From the NCBI RefSeq assembly GCF_030052815.1, contig NC_079502.1:7220103-7284102 (forward strand): a stretch of 64,000 bases of DNA. The letters are read 5' to 3'. Shown piece by piece: positions 1 through 13,217 of the stretch (its first letter is position 1; every line of letters starts with the position of its first letter). This DNA comes from Hevea brasiliensis (taxonomy: Eukaryota; Streptophyta; Magnoliopsida; Malpighiales; Euphorbiaceae). The position numbers were made by a program, and so were the translations under genes. The notes beneath the pieces were generated by a model. That model was not told where the DNA came from. It saw only the letters and a list, made by a program, of their open reading frames with translations, and did not search any database.

Positions 1-2250
1 GTAAGTACCGTCTTCCAATAATACTACTACGGTACTAAAAATTTATACCACGAAGGCATAGATACACAGAAATCGTCACCAGGATAATAACCGAGACATA
101 TTCAGTGTTTCTTCCAAAGGTCATGGATGGTAACTTAAATTTTGCAAAGTTTCCACAACCGTCACTATCATAGCCCAATGTTTAGGTTCGGGATAGTGCT
201 ACGTAAGGAAAAGGTTTTAGGCACCCCTTACGCCTGGTCTAACCTCGTTAATTAGAGTGTTAGTCATCTACTAATGTTTTTAGAAGTCTTGTTTATTATT
301 CCTCTATTAAACTTTATCAAAAAAATGCAATTCTAATCTTATGCACGCAAGTAATTCACAAAATGACTATTGTTTATAAATAATTTTCATGCACAAGTAA
401 TTCTTATCTATGGAGTTGCTAATTATTTAAATAATATTTATCAGATGATTAAAATTAATTTATTATTGATAATTTAATTTACAAATAAATTCAATTGCAA
501 ATAACCCTAAGTTTCTATTTAACCTAATTAATTAATTTTTCACTAAGCTACTCTAAGGATAATTAAACTAGATTAATTATATATATGTGTAATTTATTCT
601 AATATCACATAAGGCCAAAACAATCACAACCTAATAAAGATTTCTAACATACAAATTTATTTTATAATTACCAAGTATTAAATTAAAATTATTTTACATT
701 GCTAAAGTTAGTTTAATTTATAAACAAGATTAATTTTAATTTACCAAGTATTTATTTAAATTGATTATATGCAAAAGTCAATTAAATTAAAAACAAAGTT
801 AATTTTAATTTACCAAATAAAATCCTATTATTACTACATTTTCATGCCTACAATTATTTTAAAAATTTAGGACTACTTACTTGTTGATAATTATAGTTGC
901 CATTGGGGCAAGCTACCCTTAAAAAAGGGCATTATCTTCTAGTATGGCAATGATATTCCTGGTTTACTCCCGTTTAGCTCCATGTAAATGCCCTCTTTGG
1001 TACTTACTTTAGGGCTACTTACCAATTTTATTTGTAATAAAAAAAATAACGAAAACTTAAAGAAAATAAAGGAAGTAAAGAAAATAAAAAAATATTAATA
1101 ACAATTCACATTGGATTCTAGCTCTAGTCTCTTAAAGGATTAAGATTCCTAATTAGTTATAACTACCTAAGGGTTCAGGTCTTCTAACATATTTCAAACA
1201 CTTCATAACACTTCTTGAATTAAAAAAACACAGAAAAATAGATCAAATATCAATTGAAACCTAAGAAAATATAAGAACAGGCATAAACATATAATTTATA
1301 AATTCTGGCAGATTGACAGTAGCAAGAAATCTGATTTTTAAAAAATAATTAGACATGCTTAAAAATCATGAAAAAATTACATAAGACAGCCAACACATTA
1401 TACAAATATTATAAAATTTATAAACTAACAAAACCCTAGTCGAATGATTTAAACAAATCATAACTTTTCTAAGTGACCGAATCGCAATATTTTTTTATAA
1501 AATTCATAACTCATCAGCCTCAATAGATATGAATATGAAACCAATTGAAAAAGATTCATAAGATTCTGAAATTAATTTTAGATACCAGATTCATACAAAA
1601 ATATTAATAAACAAGAGAGATATGGGCTTCACAAATCAGGTATACTACAAATCGGATTTTATAAAAATTCTAATTTTAAACAGCCATAACTTACAAAATA
1701 CAAAAGTTTTTTCAGTAATTCTTGAGCCTAAAATTAATAGAATTTCGTGAAGAATATGAATATAATTTTACTAAAATTTTTACAGATTCAGAAAATAACA
1801 AAAAATATAATAAAAACATGAGAGATAGAAAACTGAATATATGTAGATTTATGCATCCCCTCAAATTAAACATGATTATATGATCTATATGAATATGCAA
1901 GATAAATTAAAAGATAAAGAACATAGAATTAAATATTACGTGGCATAGACTTTGAAAAGAAAACAATAAAAAACCAACATTCAAGAAATCTTGCATGAAA
2001 ATCTTCATGAAGAAAAAAAAGAAAAGAAAGAACTAATAAAGTTCTGAATACCTCTAAATTTCATATAGTTCTAAATTTTCTGAATATTTCTCCTTCCCCC
2101 TCCCACCCCCCCCCCCTTTTTCTTTTTTTTTTTTTCTTCCGCAGTAGGGTATTTCCTATAGCTCTAAATTTTCTGAATATTTCTCCTCCCCACCACCCCC
2201 CCTTTCTTTTTTTTTTTTTTTTCCTTCCCCAGTAGGGTATTTATAGGGTT
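1..2250. repeat. Tat-like LTR-related fragment (edges unknown)
   Basis: No gene is visible here. Around 181-230 the sequence reads like the conserved LTR block also found at 33391-33425 and, inverted, at about 50545-50600: a GGTTCGGG motif, then TACG, then a run ending TTAGGCACCCC. This block is familiar from LTRs of plant Tat-type Ty3/gypsy elements. The rest is AT-rich with no ORF of note, and a TATA-like stretch (GGGTATTTATAGGG) occurs near 2235. I cannot see TG/CA ends or a target duplication, and the left part lies outside the window. The assignment rests on the short shared block and is an inference. Confidence 0.4.
2066..2250. repeat. 93-bp tandem duplication with C-tract/T-tract
   Basis: Two copies start at 2066 and 2159. 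Each begins TAG(T/C)TCTAAATTTTCTGAA, passes through a CCTCC/CCACC-rich C-tract and a 12-14 base T-tract, and ends CAGTAGGGTATTT. The second copy leads into a TATA-like sequence. Confidence 0.75.
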
Positions 2251-2263
2251 TTGGGAGAGAGGT

Positions 2264-2675
2264 GTGATAGGGTTTGGAGTCCTAGGATGATATAGGTAAG
2301 GTGTTTAAACTTAAACAATTGAGATTACAGAATTTTGATGGGACTGGGATATGGGTAAGGTGTTTAAACTAATAGGAAGAGAAGGAAAGGGGGCCAGCAC
2401 CAATAGGGAGTGAGGAAGAGAGTGGGGCCAAGTGAGAGCGAAAATTTGTATGGGAGAGGCAAAGAGATGTGGTAGGGTTTGGAGTCCTAGGGTGATAAGG
2501 TTTAGATAACTTAAACAACAGGGATTGGGGAATTTTGGTGATACTGGGATATAAATGAGATGTTTCAACCAATAGAAAGAGAGGGAAAGGGAAAGGCACT
2601 AGTAGGGAGTGAGAAAGATAGTGAGAAAGATAGTGGGGCCGAGTGGGAGAGAGAATTTGTATGCGAGAGGGAGAG
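2264..2675. repeat. Tandem duplication, about 205-bp period
   Basis: The string GGGTTTGGAGTCCTAGG occurs at about 2270 and again 205 bases later. It is followed in both copies by a recognisable series: GGTAAGGTGTTTAAAC or a variant, ACTGGGATAT, a GAGGGAAAGG-type purine stretch, TAGGGAGTGA and GAGTGGGGCC. The two units are clearly homologous but diverged. No coding frame runs through them, and the short minus-strand frames here are products of the repeat. Confidence 0.8.
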
Positions 2676-3369
2676 AAAAAAAAATATATTTTCTTATTTT
2701 AATTTTCAAAAAATAAATTAAATGGGTTCTATTTAAAATTTCTAACTAAACTTTCTTAGCCCCATATGGACCAATTAAATTTAATTAGGTCCATTTAATA
2801 GAACTACCCATATTAAATTTAAACAAAATAAAATTTTATTTAAATTTAATTAAATTAATTTCCAAAAAAATTATTATTATTATTATTATTTTCAAGATTA
2901 TGCCACAAAATCAATAATTAAGCTCCATACTTCCAATTACATCTTACAGTCATGCAATCTTTTCATCACCAGGTTCTTCACGGACTCATTGAACATACTC
3001 ATAATAAATCATAAAATAAGGGTCTACAAAGCAATTAATATAGAATATAGGCCTAATTAAAGAAATTTAAACCTTTTCAAGAAATTATAATTTAGTTAAA
3101 TTATTTCAATTTTAATAATTTAATCCAAATTTAATAAAATGGTACAAGTGCATTTAATTGATTAAAATCAAGCTTTTTATTTTATTTAATTTATCAAAAT
3201 TAGGATTACAATTATCAAACTCTTTTAATTTTACTAAATATAATATTATTTGACCAAAATTAACTAAAAGTATTAAAATTAAATCCTAATTAATTTTTAT
3301 TATTTAAATAAAATTTTAGTAAAAGTAATAAAATTAATTAAAAATGTCAAAATCAATTGAAATTCATAG

Positions 3370-3376
<7 letters not shown>

Positions 3377-3427
<51 letters not shown>
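3377..3427. repeat. (TA)n microsatellite
   Basis: About 25 uninterrupted TA dinucleotides in an AT-rich spacer. Confidence 0.97.
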
Positions 3428-3431
<4 letters not shown>

Positions 3432-6314
3432 ATTAAATGAGCAAAATTATTATTGATATCTCAAAAGCAAAAATAATCTAAATTCAAATCACTCAAATTT
3501 AAATCTAATCCATCAAATTTGATTATCATTTCTATTTCTTATGGGTGGCTTCAATTATGTAGAGTGTGAGACCCACCATTACTTGATTTATGTATATATC
3601 AAATTTACAAATGATTTGATAGAAAGTGTTTTTAATTTTTTTTTATTCAGAGATAATGCAATGAAATTCATATATGATGTGAAGGATTCTTTTTTCTTAT
3701 ACCTTAATATTTAGTAGTACACATCATTTTCTTTGCAATAAAACTTTGATTTTTTTCCTTAAAATATATATATATATAAAATAGTAGACATCTAATCTCA
3801 TTAATAATAATTAATATTCTCACTAGTCTACCTGTTACCTATATAAAAAATTAATTCAACCCTCAACAATTGGGTAATCTATTTTCATTACTTAAGTATT
3901 GAAAAGATTATCCAAATCAACCCACTCAATGTTCTCTCTCTTATCTTGCGAGTTTAAACTTACAAAAAAAAATTTAAGAACAACACCAATAATTTGGTTA
4001 AATTCATGTTTAATTTGAAATTATTTGAATTTGAATGATTTACAAAATTAAAGTTTTATTATACAATAATATTTTTTTAAAATAAAATTTGATAATTCAT
4101 TAATAAGTATTATAATATAAGAGTTTGTGCGATTAAATTTTAAATTAATTTATTTAAATTTGATTGAATTAATTTAAAATTTAATTAAAAATTAAATAAA
4201 TAAATCCACACCCAATCTACTTGTAACCTCTAATTACTAAATAAATAAAATAGCTTTAAAAAAAAGACTTGAAAAGAACAAAATAGAAATTTCTAGCAAG
4301 ATACATATTGTGAGCTTACCTCCAATTGTTGAAAAATTGGGCCATGCTCTCATCTTACCTAATAGAAGAAAAGATGAGATTTTACTTATATATATATATA
4401 GAGAGAGAGAGAGGCTGTCTTGCTTTAAAAAGTTGAAATCAATATCTTGATCTTTGGTTGACAACTAAATTAATTAAAGTTTTAATAAGGTCCACTCCAT
4501 TGACATTTTGTACCAAATGTGTTAATTTCAAAAGCACCACATGGACATGAAATCACATTGAGAGATGCCTAATGTTTTGATATTTGGTTCCTATATTAAT
4601 TTATTAACAATGTATTTTTATTATTTATAATAAATAAATAAATAAATATTAATGAGATGAGTGATGACTCTCCCTTTTATTAGGTATAGTTGGAGTGTGA
4701 AAATTGATTTTCAAGAAAAAAATTATTTTAAATGTTGTTAATAAAAGTAGCTTAGAAAAGAAATTATTTTTTTTTTATTTTAGTATTTTTATTATTAAAA
4801 TTATCAATTTTAAATTTAAATTATATTTAATATTTTCTAATTAATATTTTTTTAAAAATATTTTTCTCAACTATCATCGTCAAACTCACTTTTTAACTTT
4901 TTAACGTAGAATCGGTGAAGGGTTGTAAAATCATATCGTAAAATCGTAAGATTTTTCAACTTACTTAAATAACCTTTAAAAAAATAAATTACATTTATAT
5001 AAATAGGTAAATAAACCTTCATACACATTTAAGCATAAAAAATTATAAAAAAAACTTTCTAATATATTTGTTAAGTCTAATATTTAAATTATTATAATTT
5101 TAAATGTAATAATTTTTCTTCAACTTATTAATATGAGAATAATTAAAATTATTTAATAATATATAAATTATGTTTTTTTTAATCTGATTTTATTATTTAA
5201 AATTGTGATTTTATCTCAATTTATCATTCACTTTTTAATTTTCTATAAATAATGAAAATCGTATTTCCCTTTTTCCTTTACATTTCTTGACAAGTAAAAA
5301 CAAGCAATTTTTATTTGGTTTGACAAGAGTTGGTAAGAAGCTTCCTTCAATGAGGTCCAATCACTTGTGCTAAGTTGGTGTTTCTTTATGTGGTAGCTTT
5401 AGCTAGCCTATACATTGCCAAATTACGTTTAGTGAAGTCCACTTAAACATGCTTCTTTACAATTATACGTGTGTGTGTATGTGTTTTTTTTTCCACTGAA
5501 TTTTCCCATTTCTCTTATTCCAAAACTTAGGATAAAGATTGTAGTATTGCATTTACCATAAAAATTACATAACAATATATTTTTTTTTATTGTTGGAGAT
5601 CCCAATTATTTTAAGTACCAAGTATAATTTTAAGAGTTTACATTCATTTCATGTATTAAATCAATCTTTAAAAACTATATTAAATTATAGGATTTAATCA
5701 AGCTACACAACCTATTCATCTCTAAAATTAAAAAAAAAAAAGAAGAAGAAGAAGAAGATAGAACTCATATAAAGAGAATATTTATGAGACTTTCTTTTTA
5801 AAAAAACTCCCATGAAAAATGAGAGGAAAGAAACTGAATTGAAACATCCCACTTTATTAAAAGAAAATTGAAAAAGGAATTTATTGCAGATGAAAAAGAT
5901 TATGGGCACTATAATAAATAGTGACTTTGACAAGTGATTATACTTATTGCTAAAAGATGAAACTTTTTTTTATAAAAAATAAAAAAAATATATTTCATTA
6001 ATTAAAAATAAATTACAAAATAGAAATACAAATCAACATATTAAGTTTCTTCATAAATAAGACTAATTAATCATAAAAAATAATATAAATAATTATAAAA
6101 AAATTCAATAGTATTAATAAAACATATACATTGGCCAATAGGTTACTTGCACTCCACTCATCAATTTCGTAATTTTTTTTAGGAATTTTATCAGATAACT
6201 TTCAAATTTAAGTCTCTTATTTAAAAAAAATTACACCTTCTAAAAATACTTTTTCAAAAAATAAAATATCTTAATAATAAAAACATGTAATAACTACGTT
6301 AAACGAGAGAAAAC

Positions 6315-7850
6315 ACTACAAAAACTTGAAATTTATCAATAATAATAGATTTAATAATTTGTTCACTAAAAAATCCATCAATAATTATACATCTGAAAAA
6401 ATATATCCAAAATCTATTTTAAATGAACATAAATTTAAGAATTATTAAAAAAAAAAAGAAAGGGATCGACAACGGTGAAAACACTCGCTGTGGTCATCCA
6501 AAGAGGAAATTAAAGGGAGAAATAAATGAAAAAAATGGAGAGAAGAAGAGGTTTTCGGAGAGAAAGTAAAACCCCCCCTCTCTAAAAATTTTTAATTTTT
6601 ATATAAAAAATAAAACTTAATGCTAAAAGAAATTAGCAAAAGTACCATTTGATGCATACAACCTCCATAATCAAAAGATTTTAGCGATATTATTATAAAT
6701 ATTTGGCAATATATAGATATTGATATTTTTAACATCAAATAATATTTAATTGGTTAATTTCATATTTGTTATATTGGGAGCCACCAAAGATTTTCAAATT
6801 AAGAGACATGAGATGAGATAGAAAGAAGAAGCAAAGAGATCACTAGAAGTTTTATATATCATGAAATATTGAAAGAGAAAAGAAAAATTATTCTTTAAAA
6901 GAGAAATTCAAAACCATTTTTCTTTCTAATTAATTATTTTATTTGACTCTAATAAAAATTTAAACTTGTAACTTATAATTTTATAGATAATTAGTATCAT
7001 GTTAAATTAAATTTATTGATTAAAAATATTTATTTTTAATACAATTGACTCTTATTAGAATTTAAATTCAAAATTTGATGATTTTAAAAATAATTTTAAT
7101 ATCATTAAATTAAAACTCATTTATTAAAAAAAATATTTCTTTAAACATTGGAAAAATGAAATTTGTTATTATATGATTTCATCAAAATTTTAATATTTAT
7201 TTTTTAAATAACATTTCTTATTTATCATTCCATATTCAAGAAGTTCCTCATTATATATATATGATTGGTATTAAACCACTCATTGGAACCTTATTTTATA
7301 CCGGCGGCAGCCCAAAATTAAATCTTGTTTTTGCTTGTTTTGTTTCAATAATTTGAATTCCTTCAAACCTAAGAATTTTATTTATATTTTTTTATACGTT
7401 TGTTCTTCCTCATCATGTGAGGTTTTTTTTGGATTGTTTAGTATTATAGCTTGTTCTTGTTAAATTCGATGAAAGTGTTGACCACATTACACTTTAATTC
7501 ATCAAAATATTAGTTACTCAATTATTTATATTTTATTATATTTTTAATTTATTTTAATATCTTTATATAGACTCAAAAAAATATTAACTATGGATTAATA
7601 GATCTATCACTAATCATTATTGAAACCTATTATCGATGAAATTATTAACAATGATTATAATTTGTTGTTAATTTGTAGCTAATTAAAAAAAATTTGACTT
7701 TCAACAATGGATTTTAGTCCATCATTGAAACCCTTGTTATTAAAATATTAACTATAGATTAATGAAATATCAACGACGAATCCATCACTCGACAAAATTT
7801 TGATTTGTTACTAAATTTTGATTCATCTTTCATACTTTTTTTTATTAAGT
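6315..7850. mobile_element. Possible CACTA-type remnant
   Basis: The sequence CACTACAAAAACTTG at 6315 resembles the CACTACAA end of plant CACTA elements. Between 7560 and 7800 there are short subterminal-style repeats of the form AACAATGGATTT / TCCATCATTGAAACC that recur in both orientations, a typical CACTA trait. I cannot find the matching TAGTG end or a 3-bp target duplication, so the limits and class are uncertain. Confidence 0.25.
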
Positions 7851-8439
7851 TATTTTTCACATAAAAAATACTAATCAATTTAATATTATAGTCTAATTAT
7901 CTCTATTTTGTCTTTTTATTTCGTAGATTTTCAATGTGAATTATCAATTGTTTTTCCTTTAAGATGAAAAGCAAAGGTGGATTTTTTTTTTTTTCAAAGC
8001 CTTTTCTTTTAGTGGGTTGATGTCAAACTCTAAGGATAGAGAAGCCTGGTATTTTCAAATAGAAATTTGAAGTCTATTCTTGATTTTAGATACAACCATG
8101 CATGCATTCTCATTTTTAAAGTGAATACAAAATCAACCAAAATTTTCTTTTTGGAGCATATCAACTTCCCACCAACTTGTTCCCCCTTTTCTTGTGCAAC
8201 TCATTCCATTATATATATTAATATATAGATAGACACACAACATCACACCCCCACACTTTTTATGTCTTCTTGCAATTATATGCACACTCGAGTCAATGTA
8301 TATATAGCAAATTATATAGCAAACACCCACACACATTAGGTGTTTGATGAAATTACATACACGTATTCTCTCTCTCTCTTAGACATATTACCGAGGCAGT
8401 GGTGGCCCATCCATCACCCATCGTGGGAGACATACACGT

Positions 8440-8690
8440 TTTGGCCTTTCACTATGAGGGAAGCAGCAGTGTGTTCATTTTAAAAGAGAATACGATGCTT
8501 TACTTTTCTTGTGTCTTTTCTCATTTTGTTTCCATAAATACATTTAACTATGCCTTCTAGCTTAGACCCACTCTCTTCTTCACATTGCTTTCTCTCACTC
8601 TCTTTATTACTTCATCTTCTTCACATTCTTCTTCTCATCTTTTTAATCTTAGTAACTGATTAACATTGGAGAGAGATTAAGTAAATGTTC
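8440..8690 (+). promoter_or_regulatory. Promoter/leader-like block without a gene
   Basis: CCATAAATACA near 8530 could be a TATA box. It is followed after about 35 bases by a long CT-rich leader-like stretch (8565-8650), which is common in plant 5' UTRs. A GTAAAT donor-like site lies at about 8681. No ORF follows within 1 kb. It might be a distal 5' exon of the CLE gene 2.5 kb downstream, a lost gene, or chance. Confidence 0.2.
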
Positions 8691-9449
8691 AAATTTTCTA
8701 TAATCGCTTGCACTCAATTATTGTATTTTTTTTTAACATTTATTCATTTGGTTTATATATTAAAATTTCATATTCATTAATTTTAGGCATTTTACAAAAT
8801 CTGGGAAGGTTTTGTTTTCAATGTGGAATTAATTGTCAAAGACAAAATATCATTTGACAATTTTATTTTTTATTTTTACTCTGAAATTAAAAAAAAGTTT
8901 AAATTTGTCCGTTAAATAAAAATAGACTTTTTTTTTTTTCATCTCTCATAAATTATATTATTTTTGTCTTTTTTTTATCTGTTGCATTCAATTTTTGCAC
9001 GATAATTAAGGAAATAATTAGATAATGGACAAAAGAAGTAGTTCACTTATTTTAAAATACTAGATATTTAACATACATTGAAAACTAAAATTTATTAATT
9101 TCTAGAATAATTTAGTAATATGACTTATCTCATTTGTAATGGAGCAATGGAGAGTATATTAGTAAAAAAATTAAATAAAATTCAGTGCTTTAATTATATT
9201 AGATATTTTTTTAAAACTATATGAAAATAATTATATAAAAATAAAAGATTATTTTTATAAAAAGGAGGGAATATTATAAAGTGTAAAATTAGTACCTAGG
9301 TATAATTAATGCACAATTATTGAAAGTTAGGATGAAACATGAATTTTTTTTTTTAATTTTAGAAATCTCCCAATGATACATATATTTAATTAAATTGAAT
9401 AGATATAATAATATAATATAAAAAATTAACTCATGATACCACCTTATAA

Positions 9450-9506
<57 letters not shown>

Positions 9507-10900
9507 AAGCTTAAATTTTCTAAATTTCATTTTCTAGGGCTACCAAGAATCCACAAAATGTCCCAATTAAACAAATTTGTCTGCATTTAACCATATGCAT
9601 GAACAATATCCAAATCCAGTTAATTCTATAAAATTTATTACACAAATTGGCCTGCATCAAAATATGAATTAATTGCTGACAAGATTGAAAAGTTGATTTT
9701 TTTTTTTTTAGAAAATTTCTTCATTGGTTCTCAAGGAGAAATATATATGTAAAATTAATCCATATATTTATCATTTGATTTGAGTAGTATTAGCTATATA
9801 CGCGCCCCAAAAGAAAGGGTGTGAAGCTCAATTATAGGCAGAAAAAAGTAAGGAAAAGAAATAAGAAAAAATTATTTTGTTCCTTAAGGTTCTCCAAGTC
9901 AAAGAAAGATTTCTTGGGGAACCGGCAAAGCAAGAAAAAAAGGCACCACCACCACCTCCTTCCTCCACCACCACCACCTCTTTCTCTTTCTATTTGGTGC
10001 CATTGGCTTTACCTTTCAAGATTCTTTAATATTTGATTTACAACATGGCCCCATGACTAAATCATGCATTATTATTTTTTTTTTTTTAACAATAAGACTA
10101 TAACACCCCTATTCAATCTATATCTAATTTTTTGCCAGATTACTAAGTTCATAAAATTTAGCAAAAAAAAGAATTAATAGTAGTATAGTACAATGATCTT
10201 GTCAAACTAACAGAATTGGTGAGGGAAACAAAACCAATAATTCATTTTTTTTTTTTTGTATATATACCAATGAAGCTTTGTCTAATTCCTTGAAGCACTA
10301 GTATTTTTATTTATTTATTTATTTATTTATTAAAATGTATTGATCCATTCATGTTTGATTGTTATTTCCACTTGTTGATTTATTTGTTTATTTAATATAT
10401 CATTTTATCTTGTCTCTAACAAAAAATTCACTTAATTTTGTGCATGTATATTTTTAACATTTTTCAATAATAAATGATATATGTATATATCCTAATAATT
10501 TTCTAGAACATGAGATTAGCATTCCACACATGAATCTCATTTTGCAATTAATTGTATGAGTACTAATTAATGAAATTAGATATATTTACATATAACCATA
10601 AGTTTGACAGCAAGACTAATTATTTGCAAGAAAAGAATTCACTTGAATTCTCATACAATCATATTTGATTTTTATTTCTTTCAAAATGAATTAATTTTTT
10701 AAATTAAAAAGAATTGCATTTTTTCATTTGAAAACTGATATAAAAAAAAAAGAAATTAACTGAATTAAATTTTTATAAAATTCTAAATTTCAAAAAGGGT
10801 AAGGAAAACTTGCATTGGTGATGTTGAATTATACTAATTCAAAATCAAAGTATTCCATCTAAACCTAGGCTATGCTAATAATTTGATACTCTGAAGGGGG
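8690..10900. other. Non-coding upstream region of the CLE gene
   Basis: AT-rich DNA with a (TTA)n tract, A/T homopolymers and a CACC-rich patch around 9940-9985. No supported gene is visible. The small frame over the CACC patch is low complexity. Confidence 0.6.
9451..9504. repeat. (TTA)n microsatellite
   Basis: About 18 consecutive TTA triplets. Confidence 0.97.
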
Positions 10901-10929
10901 CTCCTTGGTAAATACACAAAGTGATTGCA

Positions 10930-11159
10930 GAACCTTTCATATATACTTCCATGCTAAGTTGGTTCTTTGGTTCTTCAACAAATGTGTATCGAATTTCAAA
11001 ACCTCCTTTCAATTATTCACTTTTGCTGAAGCTTCTCCTCCTATCCTTTTCTTTCTGTCTTTTTCTTTCTCTCTTTCCTCCTCCTTCTTAGCCTTGCTGC
11101 TGGTTCATGGATATTGAACCCTTGTGGGCTTTGGGGGGTGGTTTCTTTTTTCTATTTGC
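10930..11159 (+). promoter_or_regulatory. Probable 5' leader of the CLE gene
   Basis: A TATATACTT TATA-like sequence near 10938 is followed by a CT-rich leader (11030-11095, repeated TTTCTTTCT/CTCCTCC). It runs up to the CLE start codon. The arrangement is typical of a plant 5' UTR, but the transcription start is inferred. Confidence 0.35.
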
Positions 11160-11507
11160 ATGGCAAAACCAAACTCAAAATCACCAATTGCCGAAACCAA
11201 CACAAAATCTCACCATTTCTTTCTCTTGTTTGCTCTTGTGATCTTCATTTTTCTTTTACTCATTAGCCCTGCCAATAAACCCATAAACCCATCCAAGGTG
11301 ACTATGGCTTCCTCAATTTCCATCAAAAGGCTTCTCTTGGAACCCTCAGAATCAACCTCTTCTACTACTACCATGACGAACATGCACCCAAAAAAATCTC
11401 AAAACTCGCATGCTTCATCTTCTTCTACTTCAAAATCAAAAGGTTCAGAGTTTGAAGCTGAAGCTCATGAAGTTCCCAGCGGACCAAACCCTATATCAAA
11501 CAGGTAA
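11160..11507 (+). CDS. CLE41/CLE44: CLE41/CLE44-type precursor of TDIF peptide
   Basis: An intronless 115-residue secreted peptide precursor. The last 13 residues before the stop are HEVPSGPNPISNR. The first 12 match the TDIF dodecapeptide made by Arabidopsis CLE41 and CLE44, in which the two Pro at peptide positions 4 and 7 are hydroxylated. TDIF is made in phloem, binds the PXY/TDR receptor kinase, stops xylem vessel differentiation and keeps vascular cambium dividing. The N-terminus (about residues 19-40) is a strong hydrophobic signal segment rich in F, L and I. The middle is a variable Ser/Thr/Lys-rich spacer, and an acidic EFEAEA stretch precedes the peptide. I chose the ATG at 11160 because the reading frame upstream reaches only a GTG at 11124. 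Length and layout fit the family. It is the only gene in the window with no visible damage. Confidence 0.93.
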   Translation: MAKPNSKSPIAETNTKSHHFFLLFALVIFIFLLLISPANKPINPSKVTMASSISIKRLLLEPSESTSSTTTMTNMHPKKSQNSHASSSSTSKSKGSEFEAEAHEVPSGPNPISNR

Positions 11508-12654
11508 ATAAGTTTTATGTAAGGGATGAATTTGCATCTGCACTAAGAGGACACCGGATGAAGATGCTAGAGTTGTAGCGGTGAATTTTACGAATTGCTT
11601 CTTTATGGTTATAGCTATAGTGCACCAATTAAAACTACTTGTCCTCAGTGAGAAGTTTGTTAAGTTTGCTGTAATGTCATCATCTTTGGCCTTCTTTTCT
11701 TTTTTATTATTATTATTATTATTATTTCTTTTTGTATTGGGGGGGAATGAAAGGGTTAATTCCTTTTTCTCACTAGAAATGTATAGCATGGAAGACACTA
11801 TATTTTGATATTTATATATTATATATAGAGAGATATGATGATGCTATGGGTTTTTGTTGGTTTTTAAAGCAATATAATCTCAAAAACGAGTGGTTTGGTT
11901 TGGTTCATATATTATTTCATAGTGGGTGACGTTCTTTCAAGATCTGGCCAAAAATTCTTGAAAATCCAGAGTTCCTTGGATTAGGTATGTGCCGCTTCCT
12001 TTTTGGTTGGTTCATGGGTTTTCCTTGAAAGTTTTCAATTTTTGCAGCTTGGGAATCTATTTTCTTGGAATCCTGGCCGATGAATTTGTTCTATGCTTTG
12101 CTTAGTGGGTTATTCTCTTTTGCCAGTTGAAGTGTACTAAGATCTTGAAATTGGTCTGCAAATAAAGGGTTGTTGTGTTTCTTTTGAAGAGGTTGCTTTT
12201 TCCCTGTAGAAAGTCTTGAAATTTTATCCCAAAATGTCACCTTCTGAGCCTCACATGTATGAAAGAGTTTCTTGATAAGTTAGTATATATTTCCAGCACT
12301 TCAAGAATGCAACCATGGAAATTTTTCAAGAAAAGGAAAAGGAGGCTAGCTAGTTAATGCATGGTTATTCCATGGATTTGGTTTCATTCTACTTGGTTGT
12401 GAAAGGTGAGCCAAGAAGGGTAAAGGCAGATAGATAAGAAGAAGAAAAAGAATGAGTTAATCATATGCATGCACAGCGGCAGTGGTGTGTCAGATCTGTG
12501 TGAGCGAAGGGAAAGAGTAGAGAGGTCATTTTGTTTTCGCTGAGAAATTATTTGATCTCTCCTTGGACTTTGCTTTTGTCTTCTCAAACACATCATCCAA
12601 GAAATTAAAGCTGAGATGCCAAAACCACAACCAGCTCATCAGAATAATGACTCA

Positions 12655-12687
<33 letters not shown>

Positions 12688-12840
12688 CATATAGAGCACC
12701 CATGATTTGGTAATAATAACAGTGTGATTCCCTGTTGTTGAATAAGCATCCACCAATCATATGGTTTATAATGGTGTTTCCTGTGGAGAAAGAGATTCTA
12801 TTAATTATAGAATTCATCATTCAGCAACTTCTTTTCTTTC
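11508..12840 (+). other. 3' flank of the CLE gene
   Basis: No further protein is recognised. An AATAAA at 12161-12166 could serve as poly(A) signal for a long 3' UTR, though nearer signals may be used. A (GA)n tract lies at 12655-12683. The several short frames on both strands match nothing I know. Confidence 0.4.
12655..12683. repeat. (GA)n microsatellite
   Basis: About 14 consecutive GA dinucleotides. Confidence 0.95.
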
Positions 12841-13170
12841 TTTAGTAGGTGCAAGCCATACCCTTTTGGTCTTTTGACTTAATGTTATCAGGTTAAATTT
12901 CCAAAAACCAAGGCTTTCAAATTTTCAACCGCACATCATGCTCCTAAAAGGGCAAATTTTGCATTTAATTTTATTGCTGTAGCTTTTTCTTTTTTACTGA
13001 TTATAAGTTAACTAATTAAAAATGACATGGGCCGCAAAAAATGCTTATACAAAATTAATGAATTTTAATTTAATAATATTAAAGTCTTCTTCATTTTGCC
13101 AAATAAAAGTAAATTATTGGGTACATTTATTACTCACAAAAAATCAATTATTTCTTAAATTTAAGAGTGT

Positions 13171-13217
13171 GAGACCCACAACTCTATTAGTGAAGACCCA
13201 CAACTCTATTAGTGAAG
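13171..13217. repeat. 22-bp tandem duplication
   Basis: The string GACCCACAACTCTATTAGTGAA occurs twice in direct succession, within otherwise unremarkable AT-rich DNA. The flanking 12840-13630 stretch shows no gene. Confidence 0.85.

Larger units (their letters stand above)
2700..8340. other. AT-rich intergenic DNA, no gene recognised
   Basis: Both strands show only short frames made of low-complexity codons. The stretch contains homopolymer A/T runs, a TA microsatellite, a CACTA-like end near 6315 and dispersed short repeats. I see no conserved protein, RNA gene or clear promoter. Confidence 0.7.

Noticed and set aside
9821..10036. Small plus-strand frame with His and Pro runs
   Set aside because: It is low-complexity translation of a CACC repeat and CT-rich DNA, with no homology I know of.
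11496..11798. Minus-strand frame overlapping the CLE 3' end
   Set aside because: Asn/Lys homopolymer translation of a T-rich 3' UTR.
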